From: Lucifuga dentata
Lineage: Eukaryota; Chordata; Actinopteri; Ophidiiformes; Bythitidae
Assembly: GCA_014773175.1 (NCBI GenBank)
Contig: VXCM01005626.1
Span: 18,226-82,225, forward strand
Direction of reading: 5' to 3'
DNA: 64,000 nt
Part shown: positions 35,901 to 48,643 of the stretch, in pieces
Numbering within the stretch: the first letter of the stretch is position 1
Layout of the letters: the number at the start of each line of letters is the position of its first letter
Notes under the pieces: generated by a model
Databases searched by the model: none
What the model saw: only the letters and a program-made list of their open reading frames with translations
What the model was told of the DNA's origin: nothing
Program-made: the position numbers and the translations under genes

Positions 35901-38900
35901 GTCTGTCTCTCACCTGTCCAGCGGGTCTTCAGGTTCAGGAATGATAAGTAATCCATATACAGCATCCAGGATGTCTCTCATGGTGATGTGGGCGTTGTAG
36001 TTGCGGTCAAATATGTTGTGACAGATGCGTCCCACACTGTTGATATTGCAGTGGTATATCTGTCTTTACGTTAAGAAAACTAAAGTGGTTTCACGGCACA
36101 TACATCAACTACACTCACTCTATTGCTGTAAAGTTATATTATTTAAAAAAAATAAAGCAATACTTGTGGAAACATGCATAGAAGAATTATTCTAAATGGG
36201 CCTTATTCACTCACATTTTTTGTCTAAAAGTTCTCATAAAACTAATCTGATACTGATCTGATTTGTTGTATATTAGTATCTGAATGTGTGCAGATTTCTG
36301 CAGATAATATGTTCATTTATTTGGCAGGATACACGTGTGACAAAGCGAACCACTGGAGGCTTGACTGGGTAGTCAGGACCAAACTGGCAGTACAGCTCAA
36401 AGACTCCTTTCTCGTACGGCGTGTCTGGAGGGCCTTCCATGAGAATCTTCCAGAATGCTGAAAGTTTCAGGAATAAGATTCAGCAGGTGACCATTATCTG
36501 ATCCAACACAGATTTCATAACTGAGCTGAGTGATAACAGATGGTTTTATATCAAAGAGCAACGCACTATAAAACAGCTGTTAGTGAATCTTCACAGTGTG
36601 TGTTACTGTTTTTAGGTGGTTACACGGTTTATTAGCAACTTTGCGGCCAGAAAACGACTTTGGAACAACTATTAGTCTTGGGCTGAACTACATGTCCATG
36701 ATACATGATGTTACACATCACATTCTGTTGATTTAGCATGTAAACGAATCTATAAAAGCTTTTGTGAAATTCAAGGGGGATGTGCAAAATCAGGAAAAAG
36801 TGTGTTAGTGTGTGATAACAGGCTCCTGTTACAGCAGCAAAACTCCAACTCCACCCGTGATTAACAGATGAACATACATGTCCTGATGGAGAGATAAACG
36901 CTCACACAACATATCAGATGTTTCTCTCTGCATGTGAAAGTTTTAACCTGCTGATCAGATTTTAAATACTTCTCTCATCTTAGTCCATGAAGCATTTTCT
37001 TTACATGCGTCTAAGAAATGTGACCTGTAGTAGCAGGATGTAGCTGCATCCTGCTACTACAGGTCAAAGGTCAAAGCATGTAAATACAGGTATCAGATAA
37101 AAAAGAAAAGTAAATACGCTGAACAAAAAATCGGATATAGACAAAAGATCAGAATAGAGCATCAAGTAAATCCAGACTTAGTTTTGTGTCTTTAGCACTG
37201 ACAGAAAGTAAAAATTGTGATGTAATAAGCTTCATCTGCCGTGACTCTGCACAGCGACACCAATCAGAAACAAATATTCATCCAGATCACAGTACAGTCA
37301 GAATGAAGGCGCAGATATTTTTACTTTTTGTCACATTATTGATGAGGAAGTACAGCAGCAATGAGGAGCCCAGTTTCATATCAACTTCAGAAGAAGCAGC
37401 AGCTGTCAGCATCTCCTATTTAAAGTTACAGCATGTGGCTCTTTGATGCAAAACCACATGATAAAGAATGTAACATGCATTTTAAGAATAGCAATCAAAT
37501 ATAAATGAAATGCACTTTAAATCAGTGAAACTCTGAAGTCAGTCTGGATAACCACTTCAGAAGGTTTAATGCCAGAGTTTGATGAAAGCACATGTACTTA
37601 CTGAAGTCTGTTTCTGATGGAAAAATACTGAAGTAGGGATGAGGTTCACAGTGCAAACTCTTCATCTCCTCCAGGATACGCCGGTCCTTCTCCATGAAAC
37701 GGCCATCCTTACACTCACCCATCTTCTTTTTCAGAGCACTGTTTTGAAAGATTGTCAGAATATAAATCTAGTCTTGGTAATTACAATGTCATTGATTTCA
37801 AAACACAAAGCCCTTCTAAAATAATTAGAGTAGTTAGTACAAAACAATACAGGAAGTCTTGCATTCAAGGGACTGTAATTTGTACTTGGGCGGGACTTAA
37901 ATTAGTTATTGTGTGAACATGTTTATGAATACGGTATATAATCCTTGCAAATTCATTGTTGGACAATGTTGTCAAGAATAAACAAAAAACAAAAAAACAA
38001 AAAAAAAACAGATGTCTAGTAGGATTAATTGTGGGATACGGTAATTCACGATGGATGTGGAGGTGGATAAAAGGAAGGGAACACACACAAACAGGGGGTT
38101 GGGTCTCAGAGACACCTTTGTGTCTCTACAAGAACAGGATAAACTGCCCAAATCCAGGTGTCAAAGCTTGTAGAGATGAACCAAGAAGAGTCACAGCTGT
38201 AACTGCTGCCAAAGGAGGTCTACAAAGTCCTGAATTAAGGTCTGAATACTTATGAAATGAAAGATTTCACGTTTTGATTTTTTAATTAATTTGCAAAAAT
38301 TTCTAACAACATGTTTTCACTTTGTCATTATGGGTTATTGGGTTTAGATTAATGAGGAAAAATGGCAATTTTATACATCTAAAAGTAAATCTACACAATA
38401 AAATGTGCAAAAAATGAAGGGATCTAAAAACTTTCTGGAGGCGCTGTATGCTATTAACTTGTCAGCAGTGGTGGGTCGTGTATTTTATATCTAGGTCTTC
38501 AGAGCTATCCTCCTGCAATTAAACCACCTTCTAATAACCTCACCATGACACTAGGGCTATATGCTGCTGTTATTAGACGTAACCAGCCCATATTCACAGT
38601 GACAGTAACCTTTATCTAGTGGAATAAAGTGATTTAACACGAGGATCAACACCTATGACAGTTACAACACACTAACTGCAGAGACATGAATAGGATGTAG
38701 CATTATTACGCATTATGACAGGATGCTGCATCACATATAAACATGGCATAACCTAAATCAGTGTCATTACCAAAGAAACAAGAACAAACTCACAACAACC
38801 ATCACATTTACTCATACGACCAGCAAGTAAGCAAAAATGCTGTAAAACACAAATAACACAATCAGATTCAACAGGCTTCTCCACAGATTCCAGCCACATA

Positions 38901-41900
38901 AAAATCCATCAGACTTACCAAAGCTGCTCATCATCTGAAGACAAAGTCCATCCTCCTTTCTGTCTTTAGAAAGAGTTTAACCACACGGCTGTACATTATC
39001 GGTGCGTTTCAGTTCCAAAATGTGAAAAAAAGCGTTGTAAATCCATTTCTTCTCCTCCTTCAGCCATTGTGCGTTAAAAAACAACAGGACTAAGTAAAAA
39101 TCTAAACAAAAAATCTAAAGCACTACATCTAAAAATCTAAACGTCAAGAAAGAAAGTTTAAATAAATATTAATGCTACGTTATATGCTAGCTAGGTTTAC
39201 TTGAGTTAGCTAAGCTAACCGGCTCTCTTCTTCTTCTGATGAATTTCTGGCAGGCTGTTTAGCTGTTAGCATAATGCTGTACTCTGATGACATAGGCCAA
39301 GGCCAGCTAGAAGGCCCTGATATGTAAAAGAATACGCCCAACATGGCAAACTCAGAATCTGATTGGTTAAAGAATATGACAATCAACAACATCATCCCAT
39401 TAGCTTGAATAGCAGAGGAGATTCACTCAGATTCTGAAGGCTTCAGGCTAGATTTTTTTTACCCAGAGACAGCACAGGTGGAAAATCTGATTGGATAAAA
39501 GCTCTAATTTATATGAGCTGCACTGGAATCAGCAAAACTGAGGGAGAGTACCAGTGAAATGATGTTAATAATAAACTGATGGGAATGAACTTTGTAAAAT
39601 AATATAGCATTAATTAAAATATATATTAAATTATAAAAACATAATTTATTGATTCTGACAATCTCTAGGCCAGCAGAGAAGNAATATATATTAAATTATA
39701 AAAACATAATTTATTGATTCTGACAATCTCTAGGCCAGCAGAGAAGGCCTTGCTGGCCCTTATGGCCCGCCACTGCTTGTCAGCTAATTAGCATTGTGTT
39801 AGCTGGCCTCTCTTGTGAAGAGTAGACTATAGTGTTAGCTTGCTCTGGTGGACTCTTAAGCTTGGCATTTGGCTATCAGTCGGGAGAGAGAGATGGAAGA
39901 ATATTGAGTGAAGTGAAAAGAGGAAGTTGAATGACATGGCGTATCCCCACCCTTGGAGGGGAAGGTGAATGGCTCCACTTTGACTGCTAGTCAATTAGAG
40001 TAATGATCTAGAGACATCTGAGGATAACGCTGAGAGAGCGTTTCCTTATACTGAGACACCAAGACTAATGTTTGAAAGAGAATTTCAATTGAAAATTGAA
40101 GTACCATATATTCTTGAGTATAAGCCGATCTCATGTATAAGCCAATCAGTGTACAGTATTTGTTTAGCAAATTACCTGTTTTTCTGGGTATTGTCATAGT
40201 GTTCCTGTAATTTCTGAAAACAATCCACGTACCGGTAAACATGATAGTTATTTCAGCAGCTGATTATCGTAACTGACCAATCATAGCAGAGCTTACTGGC
40301 CACCGCAAAATATGCTGATAAGATGTTTAGTCAGGAAATATCTCATTCTAAGGTATGATTTAAACTATTTCCATGGGTAGTGGTAATGGTAGTATTTCCA
40401 CCTCTGGAAATTTCCTTCTCTGGAATCAAATCTGAATTTCTCGTGTATAAGCCGACCCCCGATTTGCTTTGTGAAATTTGGTAATAAAAACTCACCTTAT
40501 ACTCAAGTATATACGGTTAATGTTTTAAAATATTTTAAAAACTAATTTGTTTATAAGCCAGCAGTATTAAATTTAGGTGGGAAACCTAAGGCACCTGTGC
40601 TCACAAAATTAGACAAATCATAATTATGAATCATGAACAAATCATAATTATGATCCAGCAGCACCAGCCTAAGTAGCTGAAAGATGTTCCAAATAGCTAT
40701 ATGTGAGTTAATATATGACAAGTGATTTTTATTTCACCTCTCTGTCACCGTCACTTTATTGTTCATCTGGCTTGGTAAGGAAGCCTCTGGAAACTCATCA
40801 TATCCACAAACAGCAAACATCCCTGTCAAATCACTCTGAAACATAACAAGGAGCAATGAATGAGCAAGACCCTTACAATGTGCAAAACCAGGCCTTGTTT
40901 TGCAAATATCAAAAAACAAGCAAAAAAAAAAAAAAAAAAAAAAGTTGGGTAACGATCCAAAGTACCAACCTCCTTGATGGATGTTGGGTCAAGTTTGTTT
41001 TTGGGTTTTCTCATGTCCAAAGAAAGAACAGTCTCAATTTCAAAGAGCTTCAGACCATCTTTGCTTGTTTTTGGCTTGAAGCAGCAACCTCCTGTAAAAA
41101 ATATTAACACATGAATTTAACACAGTATGACCAGCGCTGGTGTCCGCACAGGCCTACCTAAGATAACACCGCGGAGACGAGCTAAAACATACCTCAATAA
41201 GACAGAAAAACAACCTTCCCTATAATCTGATTTTTTAATGTGTTTTTGCATTTATTTTATTTTTAAGTTATTTTGCACAGGGTTATGAAGTTACTAAGAT
41301 AAAAGGCCACACTTATAAATACTTGTATAAATTTTACATGTACTGTACGTTCATATGAATTTTCAAATGTTTTTATTCTGATTGTATGTTGTATTTTGGT
41401 ATTCTGCATTCTGTCTGGTATTCTACTATGTAACATTTTAGGTTATTTTCTTTGTCATCTGGACTATTAAACAAGAATGGTAACAGTAAACCATGGCAAA
41501 CTATTATGTTCACCCATGTTTTATAATAAGTTATAAATTCAAATACAAAACTGATTAGGTCACTTAAAGAGCATGCAGACCTGCAGAGAGTTTGTACCTG
41601 TTGCATTGCTGATTCCGTGCAGCATATGGTTGTCCACTTTTCCAAGAAGAACTGAATCCACTATGATGTTGGATTTGATCAGGCTGGCTGCTACAGTAGC
41701 TGGCTTGTTTGAGGATCTATACACAAAGACACAGACTGTTATCAAAAATATCACAAAATCTGCATTTACAAGAATGGCTTTGATTAGCAACATGATAATG
41801 GATGACAAACTATGTGACCACAGCATCTTTAATGCTTGTTTTAAAACAGCAATACACATTCAGAAATCTGATATTATTACAGCCTCATTAAGACACAGGA

Positions 41901-44900
41901 TTTAAAGGAACTGATTAATTCTTATCATCCCACCGCTTCGTGTTTGTGAGATCTGATGTAATGCCGTCATCTCTAGGCATTTAAAATTTTCCACTAAATA
42001 CAATTACAAGAATGCACGTTACATTAAAGCCTCAATCTCCCTGCAAGACCTGCTGTCATGTTTGCACTGGAAGGTGCAAACAGATATAAAATATATAATA
42101 AAAAACGGAAATTTACCCAACGTCATTTCCATCTGTGAGACACATGATGCGAAGCCTGCAGTCTGGGAACTTCTTCTTGACTTTTTCCAACTCGAGCATT
42201 CCATATTGTAGAGCATCATATAGCACTGTGCGTCCACTTGCCTCAAGAGTACGAACATGTTCCTAAAAAATAACAGCTGTGTCTGTTCAAGTATATTACC
42301 GCATTATTAAGTTTCAATGGCACATTAAATTACACGTAAATGACCTAATCACATTTATTCATTTGCAGTAGTCAGGATGCATACGACAGACTGTTACACT
42401 GAATCTTTATTGAGATGTAAGTATGAAATGTATTTACCTTGAACAGTTCTAGAGTTTCTGTAAATGTGTGAAGAGTTTTCACTGTAGAGTCAAACTTTGC
42501 GAGGCCAATGATATGATTGAAATCGTACGCCATGCTCCGATTGGCAAAGTTGTCGAAAAGCTCCTTTACGGCATGGATTTTCTTTATTTCCACACTTCCG
42601 TAGCACTGCTCATTCATGGAGGAGCTCGTGTCGATTAGCACCTAATGAGAGTAAAGTCAAAAACACATGAACGAGCTCTTTGTTTTTCTTTCTGAGACTC
42701 GACTAATCATGCATTCATTTACTCACAGAAGCTGACTGAGCCTCTTTCCGTAAAACTGTTGCTCTACAGAGATCATTGTTGGCATCAAGTCCAAAACTGA
42801 AGCATGTGTTCACGGGCAAACCATGTGCCCGGGACCCGAAACATAGACGAACCACTGCTATTCAGCCAAAGGTCTGGTCAAATGTTTGGCTGCTAACAGG
42901 AAGCTTACCGAGGGGGAGTGGGGGTAGTGGACATAGGTGATAAATGGTCGGATAAGTGTGAGAAGGGAAGGTCAAGATTGCTTTTTAACTGCCATATTTT
43001 TGATTTTGGCCTAATTTCATGCAGAATTTGGTTTGGATCAGTGGTTTTATGTTGACTCAAAATGTAAGATTGGCTCAACAAATGTTATGAATCCCCAACA
43101 TTATAACACTTGTTGAGCCAATCCTGAGTGTTGCGCTGGTTTGGGGTCACCAGAGTTAAGTGTGTAGTATGAATGTTCAATGGTTTTTCTGTGGATGATG
43201 TTCTTGTTTCATAAATAAAGGAAAGAGATATATTTGCCTGATTTCAGGCTCACTGCTGTCTTTGTTCATGTTTTCTGCATGTCTACATTTATTTTCTCAG
43301 GGCTACAGACTAACATAGACAGGATAGGAACTGATAACCAGAGGTGTGTAGTAACGCATTCCATTTACTCTGTTAAGTAACTTTTTTCACAAAATTGTAC
43401 TTTTTGCTGACTCATACTTGAGTATATTTATGAAGAAAAATACTGTATATACTTTTACTCCGTTACATTTGGTCACGCTCTTTGCGTTACTTTTTTATTT
43501 GTATTATCTGAGATATTGCTCCGATGCAAAAAGTCAAAATAAAATTCTCTGCTTTCTCCACTGTGTAAGCAGCAGAATAAAATGTCTGACTGCTCCGCTG
43601 AATGTGTGAAAATGTTTACTCTGCTTTGGTCCAATCACAATCAGCATCCCATCATCTCCATGACAACGATGGTTTGACAGGCACTGGGCTCACTGAGAGT
43701 TGACAGGTGGGCCGGCCGGTGGCCTTTGCACTGGACAATATAATATTAATTAAAATGAACTTAAACTAAGCAAACACAGTTTTTTTCTTTCATAATTTTC
43801 TNTAATATTAATTAAAATGAACTTAAACTAAGCAAACACAGTTTTTTTCTTTCATAATTTTCTTGGCACTTAGACGAAAAATGGATTCTAAAAAGAGAAA
43901 GGGTGGTAAGGACAAACAGTATTCATACCTGGCATCATTGGCATTTTCATCTGGCCACCCCTCCCACCCCCAGTCTACACAACCAACAGCTACATAACGC
44001 ATTGCGTCTTTGTCTCGCTAGAAATGTGACATTTCAGCTCCTAAGAATCAACATGGAACTTGAGGAAACGTGGCGGTAAGCTGCAATGTTAGCTACTTAG
44101 CTAGCTGCTGCTGCTAATGCTAACTCAAGTTTTCCTGTTCTATTCTGAGTAAATTCATGAAGCTAACCTAGCTAACTGTCTTGGGGCCAGGCCAGAATTG
44201 TTATGATTTGTTATGTGGTAAATATCTGATTTATTAGTCTACTGTTTCTTTATATGATATGATTTGGATTGAATTAGAAGCTACATATGGCTACTTTGCA
44301 TTTTTTTTGACCTCTGTACCGCCTGTCTCCTTTGAAACTTTGCTTTACCAGTATCGCCTCTTTTGGAGTCCTGGTAGTGACAAGTGCATTGTCGTCTCTG
44401 CAGTCACCAGTTCTGTGTTAAAAGTTGAAAAATTAACAACAAAAAAATTAAAATGAAAGTTGTAAGAAGATACATCTTATGACAAAGTTTGACAGCCAAC
44501 CCTTAAAACTAGTCACGACAAAAGCCAATCAACAAATTTCTATATAAAAGCCCAGTAATAACAATGATAAGCCCATTTTTTCATAGATTTTCACATTTAA
44601 CCAGTGAGACATTTACTTATTACTCATTATTTCTTAGATTAAATATATATATATATATATTTATATTTTTTTTATTTATTATTATTATTATTTTATATAT
44701 ATATGTATATATACATATATAATAATAAGAAAAATAAAAAAAAAATATATATATATATATATATGTGTGTATATATATATAAAAAAGAAAAAAATTCAAG
44801 GCACTCACTTTGCTGCCAATATGTTCACGTCCACCTTTTGACATTTCCCAGCCAGAACATCATACACATAAATCTTTGCAGGTGCTGCCTTATCTTTAGA

Positions 44901-46559
44901 GTAATAAACACCAAGGTTGTCTGCCGAAGACAAAATAAATAAATAAAACAGCAATTAACAATCCATAACTTCTACTGAGATAATATTGACTACAATAAAA
45001 AAAAAAATGAATATTTATGATACATGTCAGAATGTTTTGATTATTTCCTGAAATTTCCTGATGTTTTTGAACTTTTGAAAGAGCTTTGCGACTCCTGACT
45101 TTAGATGAACAGCCTGGTGGAACATCGCCCACTGAAACAGGAGCGTTAAAGTGGAAAAGTGTCCAGCTACTGACTCCATTGTCCCACTGGGAGACTTTCT
45201 CCTTTACTTGGCAGTGACTGGGACTTCTGGAGAGGCATAATGGGAAGGAAAAATTTCTGCAGTCTGAACCAGTGTGTGCTAGAGTGTCCATAAAAACACT
45301 TTGGGCCAGATTCATAAAAAATGGTGCTAAGGCATTGCCCTAAATGTGTGCTGTGATAACTGAAGCTCATTCACAAAGCTTCTCTCACATTAATCAGAGC
45401 ACCGTGTCACATTAAGTTAGTGTTGTCAGGTGTGTCTCAGGTGAAAGCCAATGAAGATCATCATGTTAATGAGCTGCTGCATATTTACCAGCCACCATTT
45501 ATCATGATTCATCTGGTTTTAAAGGAAACATATATTCTGCTTTAGAGCTCCGTGTTTTGAAAGACTGACACTAAAATAACAGCTAAAAGTGCGTATTAAT
45601 TAACCTCTGTAGTGTGTGACCGATCTGTGCAGGGGAGTGGAGGGGTGGTGTGTGTGTGTGTGTGTTGCGGGCGGGGGGNNNNNNNNNNNNNNNNNNNNNN
45701 NNNNGGGGGGAGGCCAGGTCACAGGAAGCAGAGCGCAGCAGATGACAGTCGCTAGAATGTGTGAGATCAGATCAAAACTCTATTTAAATAAACTGATCAG
45801 TTGAGTGAGTTTTTCTATCAAATTTATTGATCACTAACACAAGACAAATACAGTTTAAATCATCATCAGATTTCATTACTGATGGAATTTATGACCAGAA
45901 TGAAACATGTCTTCATTTTAACGTGTCAGTATGTGTTTCATGAATCACTTCCTGTCATGTAAATAAGGAAATACTGTAGTAACGCCTCTTTCCATGAAAA
46001 CACTAAAAGATGCTGCTAACAGGCGTTTATGAATGAGGGAATGTGGTTGCATGATGATATTTGCCCTTACTGACACATTAATTATAAGCTACCATTTATG
46101 AATCTGGTCCAATGTTCCTGACCTTTTGCAACAACATTTTAGAAATGTCTGCTCCCATTTAGTGGGTGTAACTAATGCAGTAACATAGCTCTCATAAAAC
46201 ACAACACCAGATTTAACGTGCAAAAAGCGTCATGCAAACATGTTCCTTCTAACTGGCCACCATTTGCCTTTAAAGAGCCGTTACTACAGTATTTCCTATT
46301 AACACATCAGGGAGTGAATCATAAAACACACTGACACACTACAATGAAGACGAGTTTCAGTCTGACTGACGGTAAATTTCATCAGAATAAAATCTGATGA
46401 TGTTTGAACTCTATTTACCTCACATATGAGTGATCAATACATGATACTAGTGTGTAGGTTTGGTTTTCAAAATTTTATTGGTCTGCTTTTCCTCCAGTTT
46501 GCTCTTCTGATCAACTACTTGACCATGTTTCCTGAAGATACAACACAGCACACAAGCTG

Positions 46560-46609
<50 letters not shown>

Positions 46610-46615
46610 NAGCTG

Positions 46616-46668
<53 letters not shown>

Positions 46669-48607
46669 GGAAAAATTAAGCCTCTATAACAAACTTCCAC
46701 TGTTATGGCATTTTAACTTAGCCTGCAGTTAGCAGTAGCTAAGCAGGACATGAAGTGTATGTATGATGGCTGAATGACAGATTATGCATCATTTCATTAA
46801 TGTAGGAAACTCTTGAGTCGTGAAGAAAATCAGACTGAAAGAACAGAGCTGAGCAGCTAAAATGACTTATATATATTACTAGCATGTTATGACCCAACCT
46901 CTAACTAAAGTAACCGTTTACCCATTTACACAATCAATTTAGGGTCATATGTAAAGTTATGCAGCATAAATGGCTTGGATGTTTTATAGCAAAAAAAATC
47001 ATGCAGATTTATAGCAAAGAAACTGCCCCACAGGACTCTATGAATGGGAAAAGGCTCTTGTAGTATGATGGTGGGCTTGGATTAGTAAAAAAGATTCTAT
47101 ACTATTTTACATGTATAAAGATTTCTATGCAAAGAATACTTAGGTCATCTACATTTTTTTAAGGTTCTAGTGCAGTGCCTGTTGAAAACGTGCATGATCG
47201 GGGATCAGGCCGGATTTTATGGTGGTCCCTTCAGTTTTGAACAACTAACTATTGATGTGTAAGTCTAGATAATATGACGTTAGTCCACAGACATAAACTG
47301 GATATTACTGGAAAGCTCCAAATCTCATCATTACACACTTCTCACAGCTTGAGAGTACATGCAGCGAGTACCGATAGGAAGAGAAAAATAAAACGGAGTC
47401 GGTACTGTGACGGGAGACTCCAGATGTTAACAAAACTACGTTTATATCTAATTTATTACTAATAATAAATTAAAACTAATTAAGCAAGATTTCAATGACC
47501 AGTTACATTTTGAAATAACCACCTGAAATAAGTTGTTTCAAACGTGATTTGACATCCTGTGATCACACGTGATTTCAGGCGTGGACAAACATTTCAGTTT
47601 GACATCAAGTAGAGATGAATGGATTTTGCTACTGTTAGCAGCTTACAATTACATGCAACAAACAAGTTTGACTAGAAAATATGATGGAGATGATTCTACA
47701 ACAGCAAAAGCATCGATTAAAGAAAGTCGTTAAAGAAATTTGAAATATTTTGGATTCCCTGTGGCAGGTAGTGATGCTGAGCCAGAAGCATAAAGTGTGA
47801 ATATGATGAAGTCCTGAAGAATTAATAAAATAAATCCCTCAAAGCTTCAGACGCTTATTAGCAGCAAAGTATCTCACTGAGCAGAGTATATATTTTTACT
47901 GCAGTTGACAGTGGAAACATGGTGTTATGTTTTATATTTATTTGGGAAGGTTGGTCCTTGGAAATGTGACAATCTGAAGTGGGCCTTGAGTTATAAAAGG
48001 TTAAGAACCTGTGGTCTGTGCTGTATGTCAAGTGAGAAATCTGTTGTCCTTGTCGCTTATATTCATGAAATAAGTGCGCAGCCCACTCCTGCACTAATGA
48101 CACCAACACAAATTTCTGTATATTGAAGGTAAAAACACATTTTGATTTAAAGCGGTACCTTCACTCAGGAGAACGAGGCATAGGTCATTAAATCCTAGAT
48201 CCTTCAGAAGTAGTGGTGGAGTCACGTGGAGGCTGGGGAATGATTTCAGTGCTGCTGCCATACTTCCAAACGTTTCCCCAGTATTTATCTGAAAGCTGCA
48301 ATTGAATTATAGAGATTATTCAAGTATTACCACGTGATGTCTTTCTGTTTTGTTACTCAGAAGTGCAAAGCAAAATGAGGACAGTAATTAGTTTTGCAGT
48401 GTTTTCTTGTGGCTTAAGGCCTCAGTCAGAGCCAGATCTCATGACAGAAACAAGCAAGCAGGTCTGTGGAAAAAAGCCCAAAAGAAGCAACCTCCTAACA
48501 TCACTCCATGTAACAAATTTATTATTGTATTATTCATTTTTTCTGTTGTTACACACATAACCAACTGGTAAACTAAATAAAAAGCATCATAAATAATAGT
48601 CATAATG

Positions 48608-48643
<36 letters not shown>

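Larger units (their letters stand above)
35139..37738 (-). other. Ubiquitin-conjugating (E2) fold exons (residues 814-984)
   Basis: Exons 37602-37738, 36333-36457, 35914-36059 and 35139-35241. All E2 landmarks occur in order: RRILEEMKSL helix, WKILMEGPPDTPYEKGVFEL, DYPVKPPVVRFVTR, IYHCNINSVGRICHNIF, then the C-terminal helices. Cys914 lies at the catalytic cysteine position. The usual HPN triad is HCN (904-906), with the oxyanion-type Asn kept. The usual tryptophan after the active site is absent. Activity as an E2 is likely but inferred. Confidence 0.88.
40738..44920 (-). other. VWA domain exons (residues 524-814)
   Basis: Exons 44809-44920, 42727-42796, 42438-42641, 42117-42262, 41598-41716, 40970-41091 and 40738-40835. 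The metal-ion site is complete: VLIDTSSSM gives DxSxS (Asp588, Ser590, Ser592), Thr664 lies in GRTVLYDAL, and Asp696 in CLTDGND. Intracellular VWA domains usually bind partners or substrates through a bound metal. It ends with GGCCFKPKTSKDGLKLFEIE. The donor of 40970-41091 is GTTGGT, weak but in phase. Confidence 0.85.

Noticed and set aside
45679..45704. 26-base N run as a biological gap
   Set aside because: It is an unresolved G-rich assembly gap inside a repeat, with no coding consequence.
48288..48295. Alternative acceptor CTTTCAG for the exon ending at 48159
   Set aside because: Used in phase 2 it makes an immediate stop codon; the TTGCAG seven bases upstream keeps the frame open.
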